From: Sodalis ligni
GTDB lineage: Bacteria; Pseudomonadota; Gammaproteobacteria; Enterobacterales; Enterobacteriaceae
DNA length: 64,000 nucleotides
Assembly (NCBI RefSeq): GCF_016865525.2
Contig: NZ_CP075169.1
Location: forward strand, 186,001 to 250,000
Reading direction: 5' to 3'
In this document: piece by piece, positions 25,832-35,211 of the stretch
Position numbering within the stretch: position 1 is the first letter of the stretch
How the letters are laid out: every line of letters starts with the position of its first letter
Notes under the pieces: model-generated
The model's input: the letters and a program-made list of their open reading frames with translations, nothing else
What the model was told of the DNA's origin: nothing
The model's database searches: none
Program-made: the position numbers and the translations under genes

Positions 25832-27844
25832 TTATAAATCCTTCAGGTAGCAGCCGATGCTCTGCGCCGCTTTGCGTCCTTCCGCGATGGCGGTGACGAT
25901 CAGGTCCGCCCCGCGTACGATATCGCCGCCGGCGAATATCTTGGGGTTGCTGGTCTGCAGCGGATAACCCGACACCACCGGCGCCACTACCCGTCCCTGT
26001 TTATCCAGCGTCACGTTATGATCCGCCAGCCAGGACATTCGGTGCGGACGGAAACCAAACGCCAGCAGTACCGCATCGGCGCTGATTATCTCCTCGGATC
26101 CGGCGATGGGCACCGCCTGCCGGCGGCCCGATCCATCCGGTTCGCCCATGGCGGTATGGATCATGGTAACGCCGGTGACCTGTCCCTGTTCATTAACCTC
26201 AAAGCGCAGGGGCTGGAGGTTGAACATGAATTCCCCCCCTTCCTCCCGGGCGTTTTTCACTTCCTTCTTCGAGCCGGGCATGTTTTTCTCATCGCGGCGA
26301 TAGGCGCAGACAACCCGGGCGGCACCCTGGCGCAGCGAGGTGCGCACGCAGTCCATGGCGGTATCGCCGCCTCCCAACACCAGAACGGTTTTCTTTTCCA
26401 TACTGGTAAAAGTGTGCTCATCGGTATCGGGATAGCCCATTAAATGGCGGGTATTGGCAATTAAAAAGGGCAGGGCGTCAAGCACGCCGGCGGAGTCTTC
26501 ATGGTCCAGGCCGGAACGCATAGATTGATAGGTCCCCACCCCCAAAAACAACGCATCGAACTGTTCCAGTAATTGCTCCATGGTGATGTCCCGCCCGATT
26601 TCGGTATTCAACCGGAATTCCACGCCCATGGCGCTGAAAATTTCCCGCCGGCGGATCATGACGCTTTTATCCAGCTTAAAGGCCGGAATGCCGAAGGTCA
26701 GCAGGCCGCCGATTTCGGGGTAACGGTCAAACACTACCGGCTGGATACCGTTGCGCACCAATATGTCGGCGCAGCCCAGCCCGGCGGGGCCGGCCCCGAT
26801 TACCGCTACCCGTTTGCCGGTGGGCTTAACCTGCGTCAAATCCGGCCGCCAACCCGCGGCGAGCGCCGTTTCAGTAATGTAGCGCTCGATATGGCCGATG
26901 GTCACCGCGCCCTGGTGTTCGTTAAGAGTGCAGGACTGTTCGCAGAGGCGATCCTGCGGACAGACCCGACCGCAGACTTCAGGCAGGCTACTGGTGCTAT
27001 GGCTGAGCTCCGCCGCCTCAATGATGCGGCCCTGTCCGGCCAGCGCGATCCACTGCGCAATGGCGTTGTGCAGTGGGCAGGTCCATTGGCAAAAGGTCTG
27101 TTCGCCGCAATGCAGGCAGCGCGCGGACTGTTCGCCGATCTGCGCCTCGGTAAACGGCCGGTAAATCTCGGCGAAGGTGGTCTTTCGCTGTTCAAGGGGA
27201 ATTTTGCTCGCTTCCAGCCGGGCAGGACGCGGCGCATCGAGCAGATTTACCACCGGCAGCGGGCCGGGAACGGTAAACGATGGCGGCACAACGGTCCGGC
27301 GGTCCGGACCGAACAGATGGCCGGCGGGATCCCTGAGGGCGGCGGCCAGACGTTTTTGCTGCTGCCGTTCATTCATCTGCCGTTCATCCATGATGTGCAG
27401 CGCCCGTGTCGGGCAGGCGCGGACACAGGCCGGATCGTAGTTTTGGTCGGCGCATAAATCGCATTTTTGCGCTTCGGTCCGTTGGTAGGACTCCGCCAGA
27501 CGCCGGCTGGCGGGCTGCACAGTCTCGGTTACCACGGTTATCATGCCGAACGGACAGGCGATGACACAGCTTTTGCAACCGATGCAGAGCGCCTGACGCA
27601 CCTGAATGGAATCATGGCTGCGGATAATGGCGTCGTTGGGACAGACGGCGGCGCAAGGGGCATCTTCACAATGGCGACAGGACACGGCAAAACTGGCGGA
27701 GGCGCCTTTCATTACCTGCAGCCGCGGCGTGAAGTATTCGCGTTTATCGGGGAAGAGGCCGCCGTGATGGCTGACGACACAGGCCACTTCGCAGCTGCGG
27801 CAGCCGATACAGGTTTCTGGTTCTGCGACGACAAATCTGTTCAT
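25832..27844 (-). CDS. aegA: AegA-like Fe-S oxidoreductase (ferredoxin + GltD-like)
   Basis: A 670-residue fusion. The N-terminal part (1-~190) is a polyferredoxin with CIGCRSCEVAC, CRHCEDAPCAAVCP, CIGCKSCVIACPFG and CDLC clusters; the C-terminal part (~200-670) is like the glutamate synthase small subunit, with CLHCGEQTFCQWTCP, the FAD motif GAGPAGLGCADIL and the NAD(P)H motif GGGDTAMDC. It aligns with E. coli AegA (about 660 residues), linked there to formate-dependent urate use. AGGAAAAATACC precedes the ATG at 27844. Divergent from the esterase gene. Confidence 0.9.
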   Translation of the reverse strand: MNRFVVAEPETCIGCRSCEVACVVSHHGGLFPDKREYFTPRLQVMKGASASFAVSCRHCEDAPCAAVCPNDAIIRSHDSIQVRQALCIGCKSCVIACPFGMITVVTETVQPASRRLAESYQRTEAQKCDLCADQNYDPACVRACPTRALHIMDERQMNERQQQKRLAAALRDPAGHLFGPDRRTVVPPSFTVPGPLPVVNLLDAPRPARLEASKIPLEQRKTTFAEIYRPFTEAQIGEQSARCLHCGEQTFCQWTCPLHNAIAQWIALAGQGRIIEAAELSHSTSSLPEVCGRVCPQDRLCEQSCTLNEHQGAVTIGHIERYITETALAAGWRPDLTQVKPTGKRVAVIGAGPAGLGCADILVRNGIQPVVFDRYPEIGGLLTFGIPAFKLDKSVMIRRREIFSAMGVEFRLNTEIGRDITMEQLLEQFDALFLGVGTYQSMRSGLDHEDSAGVLDALPFLIANTRHLMGYPDTDEHTFTSMEKKTVLVLGGGDTAMDCVRTSLRQGAARVVCAYRRDEKNMPGSKKEVKNAREEGGEFMFNLQPLRFEVNEQGQVTGVTMIHTAMGEPDGSGRRQAVPIAGSEEIISADAVLLAFGFRPHRMSWLADHNVTLDKQGRVVAPVVSGYPLQTSNPKIFAGGDIVRGADLIVTAIAEGRKAAQSIGCYLKDL

Positions 27845-28175
27845 GGTATTTTTCCTGCGGCGGGTATAGCCCCTCGCCGCATACATAATAGGAGAGTTCT
27901 GCCCGGAGCCGGGCAGCCAGGCGGCAAAATAACCTTACCTTTATAAAGGTTACTATTCCGCGAGCGCAATCCTTTTTTTACAATAAAACCGGGCGGCAGC
28001 GCCGGTTTGTGCAGGCTGCGGTAAACATTCCTCCCTTTTGGTGTAAATGCCCAACCCCGATGGGCGGGGTGGCAAAAGAGGCGCGCCTGCCTGCCGCCGC
28101 TTTTTCTGCGTGCCGGCGGTTTCGCGGCTATTCTTTTGCTTAGAACCCATCGATTTTTGTATGCAGGAGACGTGT
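27845..28175. other. Divergent aegA / esterase promoter region
   Basis: 331 bases. Near aegA lies the palindrome CTGCCCGGAGCCGGGCAG (27899-27916), likely an mRNA hairpin in the leader, and further out the perfect 14-bp palindrome ACCTTTATAAAGGT (27937-27950), a candidate operator or promoter element. The rest is GC-rich with no gene. Confidence 0.45.
27937..27950. promoter_or_regulatory. 14-bp perfect palindrome upstream of aegA
   Basis: ACCTTTATAAAGGT is self-complementary and lies 93 bp upstream of the aegA start and 226 bp upstream of the esterase start, in AT-rich DNA within an otherwise GC-rich spacer. A dimeric regulator site is inferred; no matching regulator is adjacent. Confidence 0.35.
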
Positions 28176-29150
28176 ATGAGTCACTCACCCATTGCCCCTG
28201 AACGGGCCGAAACCGACCGGCAGGTGGAAGCCTTTCTCAAATCACTTAACGCCGCCGATGCGCCGCCGGTTGAATCCTTATCGCCACAGGCTGCCCGTGA
28301 AGTGCTGATCCGGCTGCAAAAATCTGTTGGGGTCAATCTCGACGGCATTGATGAGTCCGAACAAATCATTATGGTGGACGGCCAGGAGCTGAGCCTGAAT
28401 ATCGTCCGTCCCGCCGGGCATAACGAAGCGTTACCGGCATTTATGTTTTTCCACGGCGGCGGCTGGGTAATGGGTGACTACTTCACCCATAAACGCCTGC
28501 TGCGGGATTTGGTAGTGGAAAGCGGCGCAGCCGGAGTGTTTGTGAACTATACCCCCTCCCCGCAAGCGCAATATCCGACGGCGATCCAGCAGGCATACGG
28601 CGCTACGCGTTGGGTGGCGGAGCATGGCGCCGCCGTCAATATCGACGGATCCCGGCTGGCGGTGGCGGGCAACAGCGTAGGCGGCAATATGGCGACGGTG
28701 GTCAGCCTGATGGCAAAAGAGCACGGCCGGCCTTCCCTTAAGTATCAGGTCTTGTTCTGGCCGGTGACCAACGCGGATTTTGCTACCGAATCCTACCAGC
28801 GTTATCCGGAAGGCTATTTTCTGACCAAGGGCATGATGGAGTGGTTCTGGGATAATTACACCACCGACCCGGCGCAGCGGCGGGAAATCACCGCCTCGCC
28901 CCTGCAGGCGCTGCCGGGACAATTGGCCGGTTTGCCGCCGGCCCTGGTTCAGGTGGCGGAGTACGATGTACTGAAAGATGAAGGCATCGCATATGCGCGT
29001 AAACTTAACGAGGCGGGCGTGGATACCACCCTGACATGCTATTACGGTTTGATCCATGATTTCGGCCTGCTCAATCCCTTGCAGCAGGTGCCGGGAGTGC
29101 GCAGCGCGCTGCTGCAGGCCGCGGCACAGCTGAAAAAACATCTGTTTTAA
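28176..29150 (+). CDS. Alpha/beta hydrolase, HSL-type esterase (fold-3)
   Basis: A 324-residue esterase of the hormone-sensitive-lipase family. The oxyanion motif FHGGGWVMGD is near residue 101, the nucleophile elbow GNSVGG near 170, the acid-bearing VAEYDVLKDEG near 269 and the catalytic His in YGLIHDFGLL near 299. The ATG at 28176 has AGGAGA five bases upstream; longer frames have no such site. Cytosolic, no signal peptide. Single gene divergent from aegA; substrate unknown. Confidence 0.88.
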   Translation: MSHSPIAPERAETDRQVEAFLKSLNAADAPPVESLSPQAAREVLIRLQKSVGVNLDGIDESEQIIMVDGQELSLNIVRPAGHNEALPAFMFFHGGGWVMGDYFTHKRLLRDLVVESGAAGVFVNYTPSPQAQYPTAIQQAYGATRWVAEHGAAVNIDGSRLAVAGNSVGGNMATVVSLMAKEHGRPSLKYQVLFWPVTNADFATESYQRYPEGYFLTKGMMEWFWDNYTTDPAQRREITASPLQALPGQLAGLPPALVQVAEYDVLKDEGIAYARKLNEAGVDTTLTCYYGLIHDFGLLNPLQQVPGVRSALLQAAAQLKKHLF

Positions 29151-29312
29151 CGCCTTGCGCAAGAAATGAGGGCCATGCAGGAGCACAAAAAGTGCGCTTT
29201 TGGGCAAATGCCCGGTGATTCTGGCATCCCCACGATGAATTGATCGTTACCATTCGTTATAGTTATTAACTATTTGTTCACAGGGCGGCTTCGGTGAGAC
29301 CGCCCCTTTTGT

Positions 29313-30545
29313 ATGAGTATGATGATGGCCATGCGTGGTACCTCTCCCCAGCCGGCCGCCAGCGGATGGCGTCTCAACCTGAAAATAATGTCCGTCGTTG
29401 TCTTTAATTTTGTTAATTATCTGACTATCGGACTGCCATTGGCGGTGTTACCCGGCTATGTGCATAACCATATGGGCTATAGCGCCTTTTGGGCCGGACT
29501 GGTCATCAGCCTGCAATATCTTGCTACCTTGATAAGCCGTCCCTGGGCCGGCCGGTATGCCGACCGGGTCGGGCCAAAACGCATTGTCGTGCTGGGATTG
29601 GGCGGCTGTCTGTTAAGCGGCGTAGGCTATCTGCTGTCATTACTTATGGATTCCTGGCCGGTAACGGCCCTGCTTTTTCTGTGCGCCGGACGCATCATTC
29701 TCGGTATCGGGCAGAGCTTTGTCGGTACCGGCGCCACCCTGTGGGGCGTGGGCTCGGTGGGATCTATGCATATCGGCCGGGTGATTTCCTGGAACGGCGT
29801 GGCCAGTTACGGCGCGCTGGCGGTTGGGGCGCCGCTGGGGGTCTGGCTGCACGCCATCGGCGGCCTGGGACTGCTGTCGGCATTTATCATCCTGGTGGCC
29901 GGCCTTGCCATCGCGGCGGCCATACCGCGTCCCAAGGTGAAAACCGTCGCCGGTAAACAAATCCCGTTCAGTGCGGTAGTTGGGATTATCTGGCGTTATG
30001 GCCTGGTTTTGGCCTTTGCCTCCTGCGGTTTCGGCGTTATTGCGACTTTCATCACCTTGTTTTATGCCGACAAGGACTGGAGCGGGGCGGCTTTTGCCCT
30101 TACGCTGTTCAGCGTGGCGTTTGTCGGTACCCGGCTGTTTTTCCCCAACAGTATTAATCGCTTCGGCGGCCTGCGGGTATCCATGGGCTGCTTTACCGTG
30201 GAAGCGCTGGGCCTGTTGCTGGTGTGGCAGGCCCCTTTGCCCTGGCTGGCGGGTGCGGGGGCATTGCTTACCGGGGCGGGATTTTCCCTGGTGTTCCCTG
30301 CGCTGGGGGTGGGGGCGATGAAAGAGGTGCCGCCGCAAAATCAGGGCAGCGCCCTGGCCACCTTCACGGCGTTTATGGATTTATCCCTGGGGATTGTCGG
30401 CCCCTTGGCGGGGTTGCTGATGGCCCACGCCGGCGTTTCGTCGATTTATCTCGCCGCCGCGGTTCTGGTGATAATCGCCTTGTTAATGACTCTGTCGCTT
30501 CAGCGCCGCGTTTTACGGCACCGGGCTTCCGGCCAGGAAGGCTGA
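29313..30545 (+). CDS. yhhS: MFS transporter YhhS
   Basis: A 410-residue 12-segment transporter that aligns with E. coli YhhS along its length (NYLTIGLPLAVLPGYVHNHM, SRPWAGRYADRVGPKRIVVL, LGIGQSFVGTGATLWGVG). E. coli YhhS has been linked to export of arabinose and glyphosate tolerance, but its native substrate is unsettled. It lies next to dcrB in convergent orientation, close to the E. coli order around tusA-yhhQ-dcrB-yhhS. Several Met codons at the start leave the exact first residue open. Confidence 0.9.
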   Translation: MSMMMAMRGTSPQPAASGWRLNLKIMSVVVFNFVNYLTIGLPLAVLPGYVHNHMGYSAFWAGLVISLQYLATLISRPWAGRYADRVGPKRIVVLGLGGCLLSGVGYLLSLLMDSWPVTALLFLCAGRIILGIGQSFVGTGATLWGVGSVGSMHIGRVISWNGVASYGALAVGAPLGVWLHAIGGLGLLSAFIILVAGLAIAAAIPRPKVKTVAGKQIPFSAVVGIIWRYGLVLAFASCGFGVIATFITLFYADKDWSGAAFALTLFSVAFVGTRLFFPNSINRFGGLRVSMGCFTVEALGLLLVWQAPLPWLAGAGALLTGAGFSLVFPALGVGAMKEVPPQNQGSALATFTAFMDLSLGIVGPLAGLLMAHAGVSSIYLAAAVLVIIALLMTLSLQRRVLRHRASGQEG

Positions 30546-30737
30546 AGGGCGCGGGCTTTATACCGGAACACTTCGCGGTATGGGCCTGCCGGGGCGGAAG
30601 ATTGCATTCCGGGGACGCATTATACTCTCGCGTTAAGCGCTGCCGACAGCCGCCGGGATAGCGCCGGCGACGCATGATTTACCGACGGCATTACGGCCCC
30701 TCGTCGCCGCGAGCCGTGGTCGCCGAGGGTAGAGCGG

Positions 30738-31295
30738 TTATTTGATGGTGATGGTATTCAGTATGGTTTGGGCGTCGCTTTGGGCTTTTTGCTGATTGCC
30801 GGCCGGCAGCGTGACTTGCATGGTCAACAAATGATTGTCCACCTTGCCGAAGACCACCGAGGAATAGGCCGGCTTGCCGCCGCTGGAAACGATGCTGTCC
30901 AGCTGTTGCAGGGGCGCTCCGTTAACGGTGATGGCTTTGTTGGTCACCACCTGCAGGTCCGGATCCCGGGCGCGCTGCTGCTCTTCCATCCGCTGCGCCA
31001 ACTGCTCCAGGCTTTCGGGGGTATCGTCGCCAAGAATCACGATAACCGCCTTATGGCCGGATTCATCGGCGTAAACGTGCATATTATTGGCCTGAGTGCC
31101 CACTTTACCGCTTTGATCGGTAATATCAGACGGCAAAGCAAAGGCCAGCTTGCCTCCCAGCAGATTCACCTTGTTGGTCGTCTGGGTCTGGGCCGCGCTG
31201 TTGCCGGCGGTGGCGTTTTGATCATTTTTATTATCACAAGCCGCCAGACCGATAACCAGCATGCCGATACCCACATACTTCGCTACATTCCGCAT
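30738..31295 (-). CDS. dcrB: DcrB family lipoprotein
   Basis: A 185-residue envelope lipoprotein: signal with lipobox LAAC (VIGLAAC, Cys20), a Thr/Asn-rich linker, then the conserved domain ([50 protein letters not shown]). In E. coli DcrB is needed for phage C1/C6 DNA entry and, with YciB, for envelope stability. GAGGAAATAT precedes the ATG at 31295; an ATG seven codons earlier is less likely. Conserved place between yhhS and yhhQ. Confidence 0.95.
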   Translation of the reverse strand: MRNVAKYVGIGMLVIGLAACDNKNDQNATAGNSAAQTQTTNKVNLLGGKLAFALPSDITDQSGKVGTQANNMHVYADESGHKAVIVILGDDTPESLEQLAQRMEEQQRARDPDLQVVTNKAITVNGAPLQQLDSIVSSGGKPAYSSVVFGKVDNHLLTMQVTLPAGNQQKAQSDAQTILNTITIK

Positions 31296-31394
31296 ATATT
31301 TCCTCAATGACTCCATTTTCTCAGCCGGTAGGTCGGCATTTAGTCTGATAGCCCGTACGAATTATTCAGGGTATGAAAAGTCATTAACACTGAG

Positions 31395-31829
31395 TCAAAG
31401 GCTTTTTGCCAGCCATACCAAATTTTCCTCTTCATCATCCTGCGCGTCCACTCGCGTCAACCGATAATGATTTGTTATGAGAAACAATAGCATCCCTTTG
31501 AAGCGGTTGCGTGTTTTTACAGTAATCTTACTATAACCCCGCGCTCGGGCCCACTCCTCCTGTGCCGTCCATAGGGCGCTAGCGTAACCCCGGCGGCGGT
31601 ACTCGGGTGATACACCCCCCAGCCAGCTGCAAAATAGCATACTGTCCAACGCATAACCGGCGATGAACCCTGCGGGACGACCGTCCGCTTCCGCCATCAG
31701 CAGATGATGCGGCTGGTTTTGCAGCCGCATTTCGATTTCCAGCAGGGTATGCCGCGTATCAAACTCGGGTAACTGAGCATAGAGCAGATGAATTTCTTTC
31801 GCACTGGCGGTGCGCAAGAAGACAGTCAT
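31395..31829 (-). CDS. GNAT-family N-acetyltransferase
   Basis: A 144-residue GNAT protein. Motif A with the acetyl-CoA loop is SPEYRRRGYASALWTAQEEW near residues 76-95, preceded by the beta-4 strand FIAGYALDSMLFCSWLGGV and followed by SKITVKTRNRFKGMLLFL. GGGAG lies before the ATG at 31829. It sits between dcrB and yhhQ, 47 bp from the latter, an insertion relative to the E. coli order. Substrate unknown. Confidence 0.85.
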   Translation of the reverse strand: MTVFLRTASAKEIHLLYAQLPEFDTRHTLLEIEMRLQNQPHHLLMAEADGRPAGFIAGYALDSMLFCSWLGGVSPEYRRRGYASALWTAQEEWARARGYSKITVKTRNRFKGMLLFLITNHYRLTRVDAQDDEEENLVWLAKSL

Positions 31830-31876
31830 GGCAATCTCCCGATAGCGAGTACGCCAAGAATAGACCAATCCGGACG

Positions 31877-32542
31877 TTAACTCAGTTGGAGAAATCCGGT
31901 TTCCGGCTGTTGCCTTAATTTCTTTAACAGCAGATTGAGCAACACCCCGTACATCGGCAAAAAGAAAAGCAAACTTATCAGTAGTTTAAAAGTATAGTCT
32001 ACGATGGCTATTTCCACCCAATGGGTTGCCATAAAAGCATCGGTGCTGTGATAAAAAGCGATAAAAAAGAACGCCAGCGTATCGCTGAGATTGCCCAATA
32101 CCGTTGATGCAGACGGCGCCACCCACCAGCGCCGGCCTTGGCGCAGGCGGTTAAATACATGGACATCAAGAATTTGGCCCAAAGCGTACGCCATGAAACT
32201 GGCGCAGGCGATGCGCGCTACGAACAGGTTGAATACGCCCAGGGCGCCAAATCCTTGGCACCGGCCCAGGAAGAACAGCGATGAGACGCCATAGGACACC
32301 AGCAGCGCCGGGACCATGACCGCCAGTATTATCCGGCGGGCCAGCGGCGCGCCAAAAATCCGGACCGTCAGGTCGGTGGCCAGAAAAATAAAGGGAAAGG
32401 TAAAGGCGCCCCAAGTGGTATGGAAACCCAGAATGGTCACCGGCAGTTGCACCAGGTAGTTACTCGAGGTAATGACAATGATATGAAACAAGGCAAGCCA
32501 GAACAGCGCGCGCAGACGCTGCCGGGGAGTAAATTCAAACAT
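31877..32542 (-). CDS. yhhQ: Queuosine precursor transporter YhhQ
   Basis: A 221-residue inner-membrane protein of the QPTR (DUF165) family, the same length as E. coli YhhQ, which imports queuosine precursors preQ0/preQ1. Family signatures are QLPVTILGFHTTWGAFTFPF, FLATDLTVRIFGAPLARRII and ARIACASFMAYALGQILDVH; six membrane segments. No riboswitch was recognised in its short leader. Likely co-transcribed with the GNAT gene. Confidence 0.95.
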   Translation of the reverse strand: MFEFTPRQRLRALFWLALFHIIVITSSNYLVQLPVTILGFHTTWGAFTFPFIFLATDLTVRIFGAPLARRIILAVMVPALLVSYGVSSLFFLGRCQGFGALGVFNLFVARIACASFMAYALGQILDVHVFNRLRQGRRWWVAPSASTVLGNLSDTLAFFFIAFYHSTDAFMATHWVEIAIVDYTFKLLISLLFFLPMYGVLLNLLLKKLRQQPETGFLQLS

Positions 32543-33450
32543 ATTGCGGCCTTTTTTAGCTATGGGGTGAGGGAACCCAAAACAACCAGCGCGCCATTTT
32601 TGTTACGCGGCGCGCATCCTATCAGGTTATGCTGCTATCCGTTTATACTGATAACGCAGCCGCAGAGTTTATCATTGAACCCGCTGAAGCTTGCAACGGA
32701 ATTTCACCGAGGTAAACTTCACGTGTGCGGGTGAACGCGGAATCAGGCACAGCGCTCGTGCTTAGCTTCTCAACGGAAGGCGAGCGCCCCATGGTGCGGT
32801 AGGCCCGCCGACACCGAGTCTGGACCGGACGTGTTAAAGGGAGACCGTGCTGATGGGGTCGAAGCGGGCGTGGTTTTCCCGCCCGCCGGAGCGCCCCATG
32901 GTGCGGTAGGCCCGCGATCATCGAACGTGCAGCGAGCATGTTAAAGGGAGACCGTGCTGATGGGGTCGAAGCGGGCGTGGTTTTCCCGCCCGCCGGAGCG
33001 CCCCACAGCGCGGTAGGCCCGCGATCACCGAACGCGCAGCGAACGTGTTAAAGGGAGACCGTGCCAATGGGGTCGAAGCGGGCGTGGTTTTACCGCCCGC
33101 CGGAGCGCCCCACAGCGCGGTAGGCCCGCGATCATCGAACGTGCAGCGAGCATGTTAAAGGGAGACCGTACCAATGGGGTCGAAGCGGGCGTGGTTTTAC
33201 CGCCCGCCGGAGCGCCCCACAGCGCGGTAGGCCCGCGATCACCGATCGCGCAGCGAACGTGTTAAAGGGAGACCGTGCTGATGGGGTCGAAGCGGGCGTG
33301 GTTTTACCGCCCGCCGGAGCGCCCCACAGCGCGGTAGGCCCGCGATCATCGAACGTGCAGCGAGCATGTTAAAGGGAGAGCATGCCGCTGGGCGACAATA
33401 TCCCCCTACGCTGTTCCTTTTATTTAGATACTGAATGCGGAAACATCTTT
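32543..33450. other. Long yhhQ-tusA spacer filled by a repeat array
   Basis: 908 bases without a gene. 32543-32770 is ordinary spacer with likely yhhQ promoter DNA (TTATACTGATAACG near 32642). 32771-33381 is the 107-bp repeat array described separately. 33382-33450 is the tusA leader. In E. coli yhhQ and tusA are divergent across a short spacer, so the array is an expansion. Confidence 0.6.
32771..33381. repeat. Six-copy 107-bp tandem repeat array
   Basis: The core TTAAAGGGAGA recurs at 32834, 32941, 33048, 33155, 33262 and 33369, exactly 107 bp apart each time. A unit runs GAGCGCCCCACAGCGCGG, TAGGCCCGCGATCA, AACGTGTTAAAGGGAGACCG, GGGGTCGAAGCGGGCG, TGGTTTTAC, CGCCCGCC. The first unit is the most diverged. 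Each full unit has a hairpin with stem GCGGGCG/CGCCCGC and a 9-base loop (for example 32864-32886). There are no unique spacers, so it is not CRISPR. A related array in opposite orientation is at 58313-58680. Confidence 0.92.
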
Positions 33451-33693
33451 ATGTCAGATCCATTCGCCGAAGCCGACCGTACCCTTGATGCCCAGGGGCT
33501 GCGATGTCCCGAACCGGTCATGCTGGTACGCAAAACCGTCCGCGGCATGGATACCGGACAAACCCTGCTGATCATTGCCGACGATCCGGCCACCACCCGC
33601 GACATCCCCGGTTTTTGCCGCTATATGGAGCATACCCTGGTGGCGCAGACAATCGATCGTCCGCCCTACCGTTACCTACTGCGCAAAGGGTAA
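33451..33693 (+). CDS. tusA: Sulfur carrier protein TusA
   Basis: An 80-residue cytosolic protein that takes sulfur from IscS and passes it to TusBCD for 2-thiouridine formation in tRNA. The acceptor Cys is in [20 protein letters not shown] (Cys19 in E. coli) and the C-terminus [10 protein letters not shown] matches E. coli TusA (81 residues). The ATG at 33451 is chosen by homology; a frame from 33382 would add a non-conserved extension running into the repeat array. yhhN converges on it with only two bases between stops; zntA, between them in E. coli, is absent. Confidence 0.95.
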   Translation: MSDPFAEADRTLDAQGLRCPEPVMLVRKTVRGMDTGQTLLIIADDPATTRDIPGFCRYMEHTLVAQTIDRPPYRYLLRKG

Positions 33694-33695
33694 TA

Positions 33696-34322
33696 TCAGA
33701 CGTACAGCGAACGAACGATCAAAAAGTGACCGGCGAAATAACCGGCTGCGATCGCCGCCCTGGCCGCCCCGAACGGATAGCGGTAATGGCTGACCAGCCA
33801 TACCACGGTAGCCAGCAGCAGCAGCGCGGTGCCGGCCAGCAATGAAAACCCATGGTCGTTGCTGCGGGCAAAATACTGCTCTCCCGCCACCCAAACCATC
33901 AGCAGGGTCATCGCGATATAGGTGCAAACCGGCCAGCGCAGCTCCTCAAGACGAGACCATATCACCGCTATCAACACCGCGCCAACGATCAACAATGCCG
34001 CCGGCAGCGGCCAGAAAACGGTAAAGGTCATCTGGCTGGCGAAACCGACGGTATAAAGCAGATGCGAGAGGAAATACGCGCCGATGACATACATCATCCG
34101 TTCCCTTGGCAAAAGCAGCAAGGTATCGGCCACCATGGTCGCCAGTAAACCAAGAATGATCAGATAACCGGTGGCGGTGATGACCGGCGCCTGGCATGCC
34201 AGGGCCAACAGCAGCAAAAGGGTGACCGGCCTGAATAACCAGCGCTGCCAGACCGGGCCGCGATAGGCGGCATCAACAAAAAGCCAGCCCGACAGCACAA
34301 CCGCGATAAATGACCAGAGCAT
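33696..34322 (-). CDS. yhhN: YhhN family lysoplasmalogenase-like membrane protein
   Basis: A 208-residue protein with about eight membrane segments, the same length as E. coli YhhN. The YhhN/TMEM86 family includes lysoplasmalogenases, but activity in enterobacteria is unproven. Recognisable family stretches are [20 protein letters not shown] and [14 protein letters not shown] with the conserved acidic and His residues of the membrane core. It abuts tusA tail to tail, and a DUF1820 gene lies divergent across 218 bp. Confidence 0.9.
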   Translation of the reverse strand: MLWSFIAVVLSGWLFVDAAYRGPVWQRWLFRPVTLLLLLALACQAPVITATGYLIILGLLATMVADTLLLLPRERMMYVIGAYFLSHLLYTVGFASQMTFTVFWPLPAALLIVGAVLIAVIWSRLEELRWPVCTYIAMTLLMVWVAGEQYFARSNDHGFSLLAGTALLLLATVVWLVSHYRYPFGAARAAIAAGYFAGHFLIVRSLYV

Positions 34323-34540
34323 TTTTTTTCCTTATAGATGTGCAGAACTAATAATCCATGAAACAGCGAAATCAAAAGTTGGAATTCGGGTGCCGATCGT
34401 CGCTCCAAAGTAGGGATCGGTATATGTTTAAGCAAGATTAAGCAAGGAAGATGCGTCGCGACTGCGCTTCATGCTATGTTAGCGCCAGATTTTTTATATG
34501 CAAAATGCATTAACCCAGAATTTAGGGAGATAGCCGGGTT

Positions 34541-34867
34541 ATGAGCAGCGAACAACCCCTATATCGGATTCAATTTATCAACAATGGCAAAAACTATCAG
34601 CTTTTTGTCCGTGAGCTTATCCAGAGCGCCATGTTCGGCTTTATTGAAATCGGCGATTTTGTTTTTTACAGTCATAGCACCGTGCTGGTGGATCCGTCCG
34701 AGGAGAAGCTGAAAACCGAATTCGAAGGCGTCACCCGCAGTTATATTCCGCTTCATGCCGTGATTCGTATTGATGTGGTGACCGAAAAAGGCAGCGCGCG
34801 AATTTCCGAACTGGGCGACAATGTCACGGTATTACCCTATTTTCCGGGTAAAAGCCCCAGAACATGA
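34541..34867 (+). CDS. DUF1820 family protein
   Basis: A 108-residue small cytosolic protein of the DUF1820 family: YRIQFINNGKNYQLFVREL, IQSAMFGFIEIGDFVF, PSEEKLKTEFEGVTRSYIPL and RIDVV. The function is not known. GGGAG lies about eight bases before the ATG. It occupies the place of yhhM in the E. coli order (yhhN, yhhM, yhhL, rsmD) but is unrelated to YhhM and in opposite orientation to yhhL. Confidence 0.85.
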   Translation: MSSEQPLYRIQFINNGKNYQLFVRELIQSAMFGFIEIGDFVFYSHSTVLVDPSEEKLKTEFEGVTRSYIPLHAVIRIDVVTEKGSARISELGDNVTVLPYFPGKSPRT

Positions 34868-34944
34868 ACCGTTCGCCGCGACACTTCTGAGCGCGCGGCG
34901 CCCCTGCGCGAAAGCCCTGCGTTTGACAAGCATTTGCGTATAAC

Positions 34945-35211
34945 TCAGGGCCGCCGCAATTTTTTCTGCCAGGCCAGCATCTCGAATATGCCGAAAAGAA
35001 ACATCCTGATCTGAAAGAGGATCGTGAATTTGGGCTCGTTTTTCGTCAGGGAGATCTTGAGCAGCAGCAGTTGCAAAACATGCATCAGCACCATGAATAT
35101 CAGGGCAACATCAAAAAAATATTTCAGCGGCCTGGGGAAGGGCTGGATCACGTTCAGAATCAAAAAACACCAGACCAGCACCATCATTAAACGACCGAGA
35201 TTAATCCACAT
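34945..35211 (-). CDS. yhhL: DUF1145 membrane protein YhhL
   Basis: An 88-residue inner-membrane protein with two or three hydrophobic segments (MMVLVWCFLILN, FDVALIFMVLMHVLQLLLL), matching YhhL/DUF1145; function unknown. The ATG at 35211 has CAGGAG seven bases upstream, and the gene overlaps the end of rsmD by 11 bp, as in related genomes. A longer reading frame covers rsmD and is not real. Confidence 0.9.
   Translation of the reverse strand: MWINLGRLMMVLVWCFLILNVIQPFPRPLKYFFDVALIFMVLMHVLQLLLLKISLTKNEPKFTILFQIRMFLFGIFEMLAWQKKLRRP

Noticed and set aside
32543..32770. preQ1 riboswitch before yhhQ
   Set aside because: No preQ1-type pseudoknot or conserved core was seen in the leader, though YhhQ relatives elsewhere can have one.
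32771..33381. Repeat array as CRISPR
   Set aside because: The whole 107-bp unit is repeated with no unique spacers, and no cas genes are present.
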